A stretch of DNA of 13,841 bases from positions 1 through 13,841 of the forward strand of contig NZ_CALGNQ010000203.1 of NCBI RefSeq assembly GCF_937958535.1, given 5' to 3'. This DNA comes from an uncultured Georgenia sp. Lineage in GTDB: Bacteria; Actinomycetota; Actinomycetes; Actinomycetales; Actinomycetaceae. Numbering within the stretch: position 1 is the stretch's first letter; every line of letters starts with the position of its first letter. The translations under genes and the position numbers were made by a program. The notes under the pieces are model-generated. The model saw only the letters and a list, made by a program, of their open reading frames with translations. It made no database searches and was not told the origin of the DNA. This document shows positions 6,364-13,307 of this stretch, piece after piece.

Positions 6364-7197
6364 ATGGTCTCCCCCGCCACTCCCCCGGATCCGCACGCCC
6401 CGTTCGCCCTCGCCCAGCAGGCCGCCGAGCGGCTGGCGGCGCTCACCGGGGTCGAGCGGCACGACATCGCGCTCGTGCTCGGCTCGGGCTGGAGCGGTGC
6501 GGCCGACCTCGTCGGGGAGACGGTCGCCGACGTGCCCGCCGAGCAGGTGCCCGGCTTCCGCGCTCCCGCCGTCGCGGGCCACGGCGGGTCCATCCGCTCC
6601 ATCCGCATCGGCGACGACGGCGAGCCCCGCCACGTCCTCGTCCTCGGCTCGCGGACCCACTACTACGAGAGCCGCGACGTCCGCGCCGTCGCCCACGGGG
6701 TGCGCACGGCCGCGGCCGCTGGGGTGCGGCAGCTCGTCCTGACCAACGGCTGCGGCGGTCTCGACCCCGCGCTGCTGCCGGGCACCCCCGTGCTCATCGC
6801 CGACCACATCAACCTCACGGGCGCCTCCCCGATCGAGGGCGCGACGTTCGTCGACCTCACCGACCTGTACTCGGCGCGGCTGCGCGACCTCGCCCGGGAG
6901 GTCGACCCGACGCTCACCGAGGGCGTGTACGTCCAGTTCCCCGGGCCGCACTACGAGACCCCGGCCGAGGTGCGCATGGCGGCGTTGCTCGGCGGCACGC
7001 TCGTGGGCATGTCCACCGCGCTGGAGGCGATCGCCGCCCGGCACGTCGGGCTGGAGATCCTCGGCCTGTCGCTGGTGACCAACCAGGCCGCCGGCATCAG
7101 CGCCGACCCGCTGTCGCACGAGGAGGTCATCGAGGCCGGGCGTGCCGCCGGGCCCCGCATCTCCCGCCTGCTCGCGCAGATCGTCCGCCGTATCTGA
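6364..7197 (+). CDS. Purine nucleoside phosphorylase (trimeric PNP family)
   Basis: This enzyme cleaves purine (deoxy)ribonucleosides with phosphate to the free base and (deoxy)ribose-1-phosphate, for purine salvage in the cytoplasm. The protein is 277 residues, normal for the trimeric class. Visible motifs are the phosphate loop LGSGW (39-43), RTH (97-99), TNGCGGL (127-133), GPHYETPAEVR (194-204), the purine-site GMSTALE (215-221) and VTNQAAG (238-244). The usual GRxHxYEG motif reads SRTHYYES here, with Ser at both usual Gly positions, a mild deviation. The start at 6364 follows a probable leaderless promoter. A phosphomutase gene follows 15 bp later on the same strand, the same pairing as deoD-pmmB of mycobacteria, where lpdA is also nearby. 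It is deoD in the mycobacterial naming, but enterobacterial deoD is a different, hexameric family, so I leave the symbol open. Confidence 0.93.
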   Translation: MVSPATPPDPHAPFALAQQAAERLAALTGVERHDIALVLGSGWSGAADLVGETVADVPAEQVPGFRAPAVAGHGGSIRSIRIGDDGEPRHVLVLGSRTHYYESRDVRAVAHGVRTAAAAGVRQLVLTNGCGGLDPALLPGTPVLIADHINLTGASPIEGATFVDLTDLYSARLRDLAREVDPTLTEGVYVQFPGPHYETPAEVRMAALLGGTLVGMSTALEAIAARHVGLEILGLSLVTNQAAGISADPLSHEEVIEAGRAAGPRISRLLAQIVRRI

Positions 7198-7212
7198 GGA
7201 AGGAGCCCCTCC

Positions 7213-8910
7213 ATGGATGTCGACGCCGTCCGGCGCTGGATCGCCGAGGACCCGGACCCCCGCACCGCGAACGAGCTCGCCACGTTGCTCGAGCGCGCCA
7301 CCGCGGGCGGTCCGGACGCCGAGCAGGCACGTGCCGACCTGGAGGACCGCTTCTCCGGGCCGCTCGTCTTCGGCACCGCCGGGCTGCGTGGGGCGGTCGG
7401 GGGTGGCCCGAACCGGATGAACCGCGCCGTCGTCATCCGCACCACCGCCGGGCTCGTCGCGTGGCTGGCCGACCAGCTCGCCGGCGCCGCGCCGCGCGTC
7501 GTCATCGGTTACGACGCCCGCCACGGCTCGGCCCAGTTCGCGCAGGACGCCGCCGCCGTCGTCACCGGTGCGGGCGGGCACGCCTTGCTGCTGCCGGAGC
7601 CCGGCCCCACGCCGGTGCTCGCCTACGCGGTCCGTGCGCTCGAGGCCGACGCCGGGGTCATGGTCACCGCCTCGCACAACCCGCGGGAGGACAACGGCTA
7701 CAAGGTCTACCTCGGTGGACGCGTGGTCACCGACTCCGGGCAGGGCGCCCAGCTCGTCTCCCCCGCGGACACGCAGATCGCCGCCCGGATCGACGCCGTC
7801 GGGGCACTCGCCGACGTACCGCGGCCGGCCGACGGGTGGGAGGTGCTCGACCGTACCCTCACCGAGGAGTACGTCGACAGAGTGGCCTCGCTCGTGCCGC
7901 ACGGGTACGCGCGCAGCCTGCGCATCGTGTACACCCCCTTGCACGGGGTTGGGGCCGAGGTCGCGCTCGCGGCACTCGAGCGTGCCGGGTTCGGCGACGT
8001 CCACGTCGTGGCGGAGCAGGCCGAGCCGGACCCCGACTTCCCCACCGTCGCCTTCCCCAACCCGGAGGAGCCCGGGGCCCTGGACCTCGCCTTCCGGCTG
8101 GCGCGCCGGGTGGACGCCGACCTCATCATCGCCAACGACCCCGACGCCGACCGCTGCTCGGTGGCGGTGCCCGACCACGACGCGCTGGGCGGCTGGCGGC
8201 AGCTGACCGGTGACGAGGTAGGTGCGCTGCTCGGCAAGCAGTCGGCGATCAGCGCGGCCGTCGCCGGGCGCGGCGTGCTGGCCAGCTCGGTGGTCTCCTC
8301 CCGGCTGCTCCAGCGGATCGCGGCCTCGCACGGGTTGGAGCACCGCACGACCCTGACCGGCTTCAAGTGGATCAGCCGCGTGCCCGGCCTCGTCTACGGC
8401 TACGAGGAGGCGCTGGGCTACTGCGTGGACCCGGAGGCGGTGCGCGACAAGGACGGCATCAGTGCGGCCGTGCGGGTGGCGCTGCTGGCCTCCCAGCTCG
8501 TCGACAAGGGCCGCACGCTGACCGATGCGCTGGACGACCTCGCCCTGCAGTACGGGCTGCACGCCACCGCCCCGCTCACCCTGCGGGTGTCGGACCTCTC
8601 ACTCATCCCCCAGGCGATGGAGCGGCTGCGCAGCAGCGGGCCGTCGTCGCTGGCCGGGTCGCCGGTGGTGCGCACCGTGGACCTGGCGGAGGGCGCCGAC
8701 GGGCTGCCGCCGACCGAGGGCCTGGTGTTCCTCACGGCCCGCGGCGACCGCGCCGTCGTCCGGCCCAGCGGCACCGAGCCGAAGCTCAAGTGCTACCTCG
8801 AGGTCATCGAGGAGGTCCACGACCGCGAGCTGCTCTACGACACCCGCCGCGCGGCCGCGGAGCGGCTCGACCGGATGAAGCGCGAGCTCGGCGCCCTCAT
8901 CGGCCTCTGA
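7213..8910 (+). CDS. pmmB: Phosphomannomutase/phosphoglucomutase (alpha-D-phosphohexomutase superfamily, PmmB type)
   Basis: The protein is 565 residues with all four signature loops of the superfamily: the phosphoserine loop TASHNP (152-157, Ser154 the phosphorylated residue), the Mg-binding loop DPDADR (309-314), the sugar-binding loop GYEEALGY (396-403) and the phosphate loop RPSGTEPKLK (517-526). It should interconvert 1- and 6- (or 5-) phosphates of hexoses or pentoses. The length and the N-terminal GTAGLRG motif fit the long PGM2/PmmB-like group, some of which act on ribose-1-phosphate or deoxyribose-1-phosphate. Its position 15 bp after the PNP gene makes a role with PNP-derived pentose-1-phosphates plausible, though this is inference. 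The ATG at 7213 is preceded by a strong GGAAGGAG. It ends just before a long stem-loop that separates it from convergent xylA. Confidence 0.92.
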   Translation: MDVDAVRRWIAEDPDPRTANELATLLERATAGGPDAEQARADLEDRFSGPLVFGTAGLRGAVGGGPNRMNRAVVIRTTAGLVAWLADQLAGAAPRVVIGYDARHGSAQFAQDAAAVVTGAGGHALLLPEPGPTPVLAYAVRALEADAGVMVTASHNPREDNGYKVYLGGRVVTDSGQGAQLVSPADTQIAARIDAVGALADVPRPADGWEVLDRTLTEEYVDRVASLVPHGYARSLRIVYTPLHGVGAEVALAALERAGFGDVHVVAEQAEPDPDFPTVAFPNPEEPGALDLAFRLARRVDADLIIANDPDADRCSVAVPDHDALGGWRQLTGDEVGALLGKQSAISAAVAGRGVLASSVVSSRLLQRIAASHGLEHRTTLTGFKWISRVPGLVYGYEEALGYCVDPEAVRDKDGISAAVRVALLASQLVDKGRTLTDALDDLALQYGLHATAPLTLRVSDLSLIPQAMERLRSSGPSSLAGSPVVRTVDLAEGADGLPPTEGLVFLTARGDRAVVRPSGTEPKLKCYLEVIEEVHDRELLYDTRRAAAERLDRMKRELGALIGL

Positions 8911-8929
8911 GCCGCCCGGCGCCCCGGTC

Positions 8930-9002
8930 CCGCCTGGGTCGTGCCGTCCCCGGGTCGTGGTCCAGAGCAGGACACGCCCCGGTGACGTGCCGACCCAGGC
9001 GG
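8930..9002. terminator. Long imperfect stem-loop between convergent pmmB and xylA
   Basis: The outer arms ccgcctgggtcg (8930-8941) and cgacccaggcgg (8991-9002) are perfect 12-bp inverted repeats. The inner sequence also folds back: roughly gtccccgggtcgtggtcc pairs with ggacacgccccggtgac around a loop AGAGCA, with a few mismatches or bulges. The 73 bp can thus make one long hairpin lying 19 bp after the pmmB stop and 6 bp from the xylA stop. A bidirectional terminator is the simplest reading. It lacks a T-tract. Confidence 0.65.
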
Positions 9003-9008
9003 TGGGGG

Positions 9009-10190
9009 TCAGCCGATGAGGTGCTCCAGGGCGAGCTGGTTGAGCCGCACGAAGCGGTACTCGCGGGCCGTGGCGGCGTCGACGTCGAACTCCTCGAAGG
9101 AGCTGCGGTCGGCGAGCAGGTCGCTCACCGACTCACCCTCCGCGAGCGTCGGCTCCGACAGCTCGAGCACGCCCGCCTCCTCGAAGGCCTCCTGCACCCG
9201 GGGGTCGGCACGGTAGGCCCTGGCCTTCTCGGCGAGCATGAGGTAGGTGGCCATGTTCGCCTCGGCCGAGTCCCACACGCCCTGCATGTACTCGGTGCGC
9301 GAGGGCTTGTAGTCGAAGTGGCGTGCGCCCTCGTAGCGCGGGCCGCCGCCGGGGAAGCCGTTCTCGAGCAGGTCGACGGTGAAGAATGCGGAGAGCAGGT
9401 CGCCGTGCCCGAAGACGAGGTCCTGGTCGTACTTGATGGACCGCTGGCCGTTGAGGTCGATGTGGAAGAGCTTGCCCGACCACAGCGCCTGTGCGAGGCC
9501 GTGGGTGTAGTTGAGGCCCGCCATCTGCTCGTGCCCGGTCTCCGGGTTGAGCCCGACGATGTCACCGTGCTCGAGCTCGGCGATGAAGCCCAGCGCGTGC
9601 CCGACGGTCGGCAGCAGGATGTCGCCGCGCGGCTCGTTCGGCTTGGGCTCCAGCGCGATGCGCAGGTCGTAGCCCTTCTCCTTGATGTAGCCGGCGACGG
9701 TGTCGATACCCTCCCGGTAGCGGTCGAGCGCGGCCTTCACGTCCTTGACGCCGTCGTACTCGGCGCCCTCGCGCCCACCCCACATGACGAAGGTCGTGGC
9801 ACCGAGCTCGGCGGCGAGGTCGACGTTGCGCAGCACCTTGCGCAACCCGAAGCGGCGCACCGACCGGTCGTTGGCGGTCAGCGCCCCGTCCTTGAACACC
9901 GGGTGGCTGAAGGTGTTCGTCGTGACCATCTCGATGACCAGGCCGGCGGCGGTGGTCGCCTCCCGGAAGCGGGTGAGGATCCGCTCGCGCTCTGCGTCGT
10001 CGGTGCCGAAGGGCACGACGTCGTCGTCGTGGAAACTCACCCCCCAGGCGCCGAGCTCCGCGAGACGCTCGGCGTACTCCCACGGGTCCAGCGCCGGGCG
10101 GCTGGCCGAGCCGAACTGGTCTTGGGCGGTCCAGCCGACGGTCCAGATACCGAAGGAGAACCGGTCGTCGGGGGTGGGCTTTCGAACCAT
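9009..10190 (-). CDS. xylA: Xylose isomerase
   Basis: This cytosolic two-metal isomerase converts D-xylose to D-xylulose (and glucose to fructose in vitro). The protein is 393 residues, the short class I type of Streptomyces and Arthrobacter. Catalytic and metal residues fall at the canonical numbers: H54 and D57 (VSFHDDD), E181 and K183 (EPKP), E217 and H220 (ETGHEQMAGLN), D245 (FHIDLNGQ), D255 and D257 (YDQD), and D293 (HFDYKP). The start is the ATG at 10190, preceded by GAGGAG. A reading frame extending to 10229 is rejected because it would begin upstream of the predicted transcription start and run through the operator. A strong promoter with an overlapping palindrome lies directly upstream, so repression by XylR and induction by xylose are expected. 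It is downstream of xylR on the same strand. Confidence 0.97.
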   Translation of the reverse strand: MVRKPTPDDRFSFGIWTVGWTAQDQFGSASRPALDPWEYAERLAELGAWGVSFHDDDVVPFGTDDAERERILTRFREATTAAGLVIEMVTTNTFSHPVFKDGALTANDRSVRRFGLRKVLRNVDLAAELGATTFVMWGGREGAEYDGVKDVKAALDRYREGIDTVAGYIKEKGYDLRIALEPKPNEPRGDILLPTVGHALGFIAELEHGDIVGLNPETGHEQMAGLNYTHGLAQALWSGKLFHIDLNGQRSIKYDQDLVFGHGDLLSAFFTVDLLENGFPGGGPRYEGARHFDYKPSRTEYMQGVWDSAEANMATYLMLAEKARAYRADPRVQEAFEEAGVLELSEPTLAEGESVSDLLADRSSFEEFDVDAATAREYRFVRLNQLALEHLIG

Positions 10191-10212
10191 AGGGACACTC
10201 CTCGTCGAGGTT

Positions 10213-10233
10213 TTAGTTGCGTAGCACAATTAA
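10213..10233. promoter_or_regulatory. Candidate XylR operator at xylA
   Basis: This 21-bp AT-rich imperfect palindrome has left half TTAGTTGCG (10213-10221), spacer TAG and right half CACAATTAA (10225-10233); 7 of 9 positions are symmetric. It overlaps the -10 box (10230-10235) and the predicted transcription start of xylA. The TTAGTT half-site recurs at 11527, and TTAGTTT-type half-sites are known for ROK-family XylR repressors of Firmicutes. It stands out sharply from the GC-rich surroundings. Confidence 0.7.
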
Positions 10234-10258
10234 TAGGTGTCGGGCCCGGCCCTGTCAA
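10230..10258 (-). promoter_or_regulatory. xylA promoter (-35 TTGACA, 17-bp spacer, -10 TATTAA)
   Basis: On the - strand TTGACA (10258-10253) is a perfect primary-sigma -35 box, followed by exactly 17 bp and TATTAA (10235-10230). Transcription would start near 10223, giving a 5' UTR of about 33 nt that contains the GAGGAG ribosome binding site of xylA. The xylR stop codon (10257-10255) lies inside the -35 box. Confidence 0.75.
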
Positions 10259-11499
10259 GCCGCCGCGAGCCACGCGCCGGGGTCGGCGACGACGTCGGCC
10301 AGCACGGTGTAGGCCCCGCCGGTGAGCGCGGGCTGCCCGCCGCGACCCGGCCGGATGGCGACGTCCAGCCACGGCGTGGCCAGCACCCGCTCGCGCAGCT
10401 CCTCCTCGAGCGGGCCGCGCAGCACGGGCAGGAAGTCGATGAGCTGGCCGCCCAGGACGACGTCGTCGACGTCGAGGATGTTGACGACGTTGGCCAGCGC
10501 CGTGCCGAGCGCGCGTCCGGCCCGGAGCACGGCGTCCCGCGCCGGGCCGGGCTCGGCGGCGGCGGCCACGAGGACGTCGGCGGGGCTGTCCGGGGGCAGC
10601 CCCGCCGCGGCGAGGACGGCGTCACGCCCGGCGTACTGCTCCAGGCAGCCGACCGCGCCGCAGGTGCACCGGGGACCGGTGGGGTCGACGAGCGTGTGCC
10701 CGATCTCCCCGGCCCACCCGTGCCGCCCGACCACCGGCGTGCCGTCGACGACGTACGTGCCACCGATGCCGATGTCGGCGGAGATGTAGAAGAAGGTGCC
10801 GCTCTCGGCGGGGCGCCCGGGGGCGGCGAGCGCGTGCCCCAGCGCCGCGAGGTCGGCCTCGTTCGCCAGCGCCAGCCGCGGCAGCCCGGGCAGGTACTGC
10901 GCGACCGTGACGTCCCGCCAGCCCAGGTTCGGGGCCCGCAGCACGCGACCGCTGCGGTCGACCAGGCCGGGGATGGCCAGGCGGACACCGACGAGCTCGG
11001 TGAAGGTGTCGGCGCTCTCGCTGAGCAGCTCCTCGGTGAGCAGGGCGAGCCGCCCGAGGACGTCGGCCGGGTCGCTGGCCTCGAGGTGGTCCGGCTCGAC
11101 CCGCTCGGCGAGCACGGCGCCGCTGAGGTCGACGAGCCGGGCCCCGAGGTAGCTCGGCGAGACCTCCAGCCCCAGCGCGGCGAGCGTCCCGCGGGCCGGG
11201 GCCAGGGGGGTCGCGGGTCTCCCCCGGCCCACCACCTGGCGGGGCAGCTCGCGCAGCACCCCGCCGGCGAGGAGGGTGTCGACGAGGCGCGAGACGGTGG
11301 AGCGGGTCAGCCCGCTGGCAGCCGCGAGCGCCGCGCGGGACACCGGCTCCGGGGAGGCGAAGGCCAGGGAGGCGACGACGGAGAGGTTCCGGTCACGCAA
11401 CGAGGCCTGGCCCACCCCGTGGCTCCCGGAGGCGACGTCGCCCGGCCCCGGTCCCAGCGGTGCGGGGGGCGGCCCGTCGCTCACACGTGCAGCGGTCAT
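10255..11499 (-). CDS. xylR: ROK-family transcriptional repressor, probable xylose repressor
   Basis: The protein is 414 residues. Residues 1-32 are a Pro/Gly-rich leader; about 38-90 form a winged helix-turn-helix (SRAALAAASGLTRSTVSRLV, then a GRGRP wing); the rest is a ROK sugar-binding fold. The ROK zinc site is intact: H268 in GEIGHTLVD and C278, C280 and C285 in CTCGAVGCLE. A domain order of DNA-binding head plus ROK body is typical of XylR and NagC. It lies between xylA and divergent xylB, and both adjoining regulatory regions carry related palindromes, so it is probably the xylose-responsive repressor of both and possibly of itself. The ATG at 11499 is used; a GTG at codon 29, just before QASLRDRNLS, is a possible later start. 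The ribosome binding site is weak. The exact inducer is inferred from context only. Confidence 0.88.
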   Translation of the reverse strand: MTAARVSDGPPPAPLGPGPGDVASGSHGVGQASLRDRNLSVVASLAFASPEPVSRAALAAASGLTRSTVSRLVDTLLAGGVLRELPRQVVGRGRPATPLAPARGTLAALGLEVSPSYLGARLVDLSGAVLAERVEPDHLEASDPADVLGRLALLTEELLSESADTFTELVGVRLAIPGLVDRSGRVLRAPNLGWRDVTVAQYLPGLPRLALANEADLAALGHALAAPGRPAESGTFFYISADIGIGGTYVVDGTPVVGRHGWAGEIGHTLVDPTGPRCTCGAVGCLEQYAGRDAVLAAAGLPPDSPADVLVAAAAEPGPARDAVLRAGRALGTALANVVNILDVDDVVLGGQLIDFLPVLRGPLEEELRERVLATPWLDVAIRPGRGGQPALTGGAYTVLADVVADPGAWLAAA

Positions 11500-11526
11500 C
11501 CCCCGACCCTACCGATGTCCGATAGT

Positions 11527-11547
11527 TTAGTTCTACGCTAGAACAAT
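11527..11547. promoter_or_regulatory. Candidate XylR operator between xylR and xylB
   Basis: This 21-bp palindrome has halves TTAGTTCTA (11527-11535) and TAGAACAAT (11539-11547) around CGC; the core GTTCTA-CGC-TAGAAC is perfectly symmetric. It shares the TTAGTT half-site, the 9-3-9 spacing and the AT-rich character of the site at xylA. It lies 27 bp upstream of the xylR start and 21 bp upstream of the xylB start, so one site could control both divergent genes. Possible -10 boxes (GATAGT on +, TAAACT on -) overlap or touch it, but no clear -35 box is visible for either. Confidence 0.68.
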
Positions 11548-11568
11548 CACGTCGCGAAGGGGTGACGC

Positions 11569-13014
11569 ATGGCAGCTTCATCCGGTCGGCTGGTCGCCGG
11601 GATCGACAGCTCCACCCAGTCCTGCAAAGTCGTGGTCCGGGACGCCGAGACGGGCCGTCTCGTGCGGTCCGGGCAGGCCCGCCATCCCGACGGGACCGAG
11701 GTCGATCCCGAGGCCTGGTGGCAGGCGCTGCAGGAGGCGCTCGCGCAGGCGGGCGGGCTGGACGACGTCGCGGCCGTCGCGGTCGGGGGGCAGCAGCACG
11801 GTCTCGTCGCCCTCGACGACGAGGGGCGGGTGATCCGGCCCGCGCTGCTGTGGAACGACACCCGGTCCGCCCAGGCGGCCGCCGACCTCGTGCGCGAGCT
11901 CGGCGAGGGGGACGTGCGCACCGGCCGCCGCCGCTGGGTGGAGGCCATCTGCTCGGTGCCGGTGGCCTCCTTCACCATCACCAAGCTGCGGTGGCTCGCC
12001 GAGCACGAGCCGGAGAACGCCGCCCGGGTCGCCGCGGTCGCCCTCCCCCACGACTGGCTCACCTGGCGTCTCGCCGGGACCGGTGCGCTGGAGGACCTCG
12101 CCACCGACCGGTCCGAGGCCGCGGGCACCGGCTACTTCGACCCGGCGGGCAACACCTACCGCCGCGACCTCCTCGACCTGGCGCTCGGGCGGGAGGCCGA
12201 CGTCGTCCTGCCGCGGGTGCTCGGCCCCGCCGTCGCCGCCGGCCGGGTCGACGGCACCGGGCCGCTGCTCGGGCCAGGCGCCGGCGACAACGCCGCTGCC
12301 GCGCTCGGCGTCGGGATGGTGCCGGGCGACGTGACGATCTCGATCGGGACCTCCGGCGTCGTCTCGGCCATCAGCGCCGACCCGGTCCGTGACCCGAGCG
12401 GTCTGGTCACCGGGTTCGCCGACGCCACCGGCAACTTCCTGCCGATGACCACGACGCTCAACGCCTCGCGGGTCCTCGACGCCACCGCCGGGCTGCTCGG
12501 CGTGGACCACGCCGGCCTCAGCGAGCTCGCGCTCGCCGCCGAGCCAGGGGCGGGCGGGCTGGTCCACGTGCCCTACCTCGACGGCGAGCGCACGCCCAAC
12601 CTGCCGGACGCGACCGGCTCGCTACGGGGCATGACCCGGGCCTCGATGACGCGGGAGAACCTCGCCCGCGCCGCCGTCGAGGGGATGCTGTGCCACCTCG
12701 CCGAGGGGCTGGCGGCGGTCGAGGCGCACGGGGTCGAGGTGCGCCGGATCCGGCTCATCGGCGGCGGCGCCCGCTCCGCGGCGGTGCAGCGGATCGCACC
12801 CGCCGTGCTCGGGCGGCAGGTCGAGCTCCCCGAGCCCGGCGAGTACGTCGCCGACGGCGCCGCCCGGCAGGCGGCGTGGGTGCTGGCCGGCACCGACGAG
12901 CCGCCGGCGTGGGTGCGGGAGGGGACGCGGGTGCTCACCGCCGAGCCCACCCCGCCGGTGCGCGAGCGCTACCGCGCCGAGGCCGCCCGGGTGTTCGAGG
13001 AGTTCACTGCCTGA
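11569..13014 (+). CDS. xylB: Xylulokinase (FGGY family)
   Basis: This cytosolic kinase phosphorylates D-xylulose with ATP to xylulose-5-phosphate, which enters the pentose phosphate pathway. The protein is 481 residues, normal for the family. The N-terminal nucleotide-binding motif is GIDSSTQSCK (11-20); GGQQHGLVALD (73-83) and WNDTRS (95-100) are xylulokinase substrate-site motifs; D240 in GAGDNAAAALG corresponds to the catalytic base; GTSG (260-263) and IGGGARS (397-403) are the ATP-site loops. The ATG at 11569 is preceded by GAAGGGG at good spacing. It is divergent from xylR across a 69-bp region holding a palindromic operator, so it should be induced with xylA. A strong hairpin terminator follows, so it is probably a single-gene transcript. 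No transporter gene accompanies it. Confidence 0.94.
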   Translation: MAASSGRLVAGIDSSTQSCKVVVRDAETGRLVRSGQARHPDGTEVDPEAWWQALQEALAQAGGLDDVAAVAVGGQQHGLVALDDEGRVIRPALLWNDTRSAQAAADLVRELGEGDVRTGRRRWVEAICSVPVASFTITKLRWLAEHEPENAARVAAVALPHDWLTWRLAGTGALEDLATDRSEAAGTGYFDPAGNTYRRDLLDLALGREADVVLPRVLGPAVAAGRVDGTGPLLGPGAGDNAAAALGVGMVPGDVTISIGTSGVVSAISADPVRDPSGLVTGFADATGNFLPMTTTLNASRVLDATAGLLGVDHAGLSELALAAEPGAGGLVHVPYLDGERTPNLPDATGSLRGMTRASMTRENLARAAVEGMLCHLAEGLAAVEAHGVEVRRIRLIGGGARSAAVQRIAPAVLGRQVELPEPGEYVADGAARQAAWVLAGTDEPPAWVREGTRVLTAEPTPPVRERYRAEAARVFEEFTA

Positions 13015-13046
13015 ACCCGCCCGGCCGCCGGGCCGGGGACAGCACG

Positions 13047-13077
13047 CGGCCGGGCTCCCCTGGTGGGAGCCCGGCCG
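13047..13077 (+). terminator. xylB terminator hairpin
   Basis: CGGCCGGGCTCCC (13047-13059) and GGGAGCCCGGCCG (13065-13077) form a perfect 13-bp stem with the loop CTGGT, 32 bp after the xylB stop. There is no T-tract, which is usual in GC-rich actinobacteria. The tip (gctccc-ctggt-gggag) resembles the units of the adjacent tandem repeat. Confidence 0.8.
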
Positions 13078-13093
13078 TCGCACGGAGAGCTCA

Positions 13094-13255
13094 CGCCGGG
13101 AAGTGCGCACTCGGCGGGAAGTGCGCTCCCGGTGGAAAGTGCGCACTCGGCGGGAACTGCACCCTCGGCGGGAACTGCGCTCTCGGTGGGAAGTGCACTC
13201 CCGGTGGGAAGTGCACTCCCGGTGGGAGGTGCGCTCCCGGTGGGAGGTGCGCTTT
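13094..13255. repeat. Nine tandem 18-bp units (minisatellite)
   Basis: Units begin at 13094, 13112, 13130, 13148, 13166, 13184, 13202, 13220 and 13238. The consensus is cggYgggaagtgcNcWcY. Units 6 and 7 are identical, and units 8 and 9 differ only at the last two bases, so the right half is the more homogeneous. The array lies in the gap between the xylB terminator and the stop of the Rv2466c-like gene. Because 18 is a multiple of three, every frame on both strands stays open, but substitutions occur at all three codon positions with no wobble bias, so I do not call a protein. Neighbouring units can pair (cactccc with ggga-gtg around ggt), so the transcript could form a row of small hairpins. 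The remaining gap, 13256-13307, shows nothing clear. Confidence 0.92.
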
Positions 13256-13307
13256 CGATGTGCGGTCGTGCGCTCGCCAGGAGGGATCGCGGTGGGCGCG
13301 CTCGGGG

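Noticed and set aside
5539..8562. 1007-codon - strand open frame over lpdA, PNP and pmmB
   Set aside because: It crosses three recognised genes, has no recognisable domain and shows the Gly/Arg/Val-rich pattern of antisense frames at high GC.
10191..10229. N-terminal extension of xylA to an ATG at 10229
   Set aside because: It lies upstream of the predicted transcription start and inside the operator and -10 region. The ATG at 10190 has a good ribosome binding site and gives canonical residue numbering.
10237..11541. Long + strand open frame opposite xylR
   Set aside because: It is the antisense shadow of a gene with an intact helix-turn-helix and ROK zinc motif.
13094..13255. CRISPR array
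   Set aside because: Units are 18 bp and directly contiguous with no unique spacers, and no cas genes are present.
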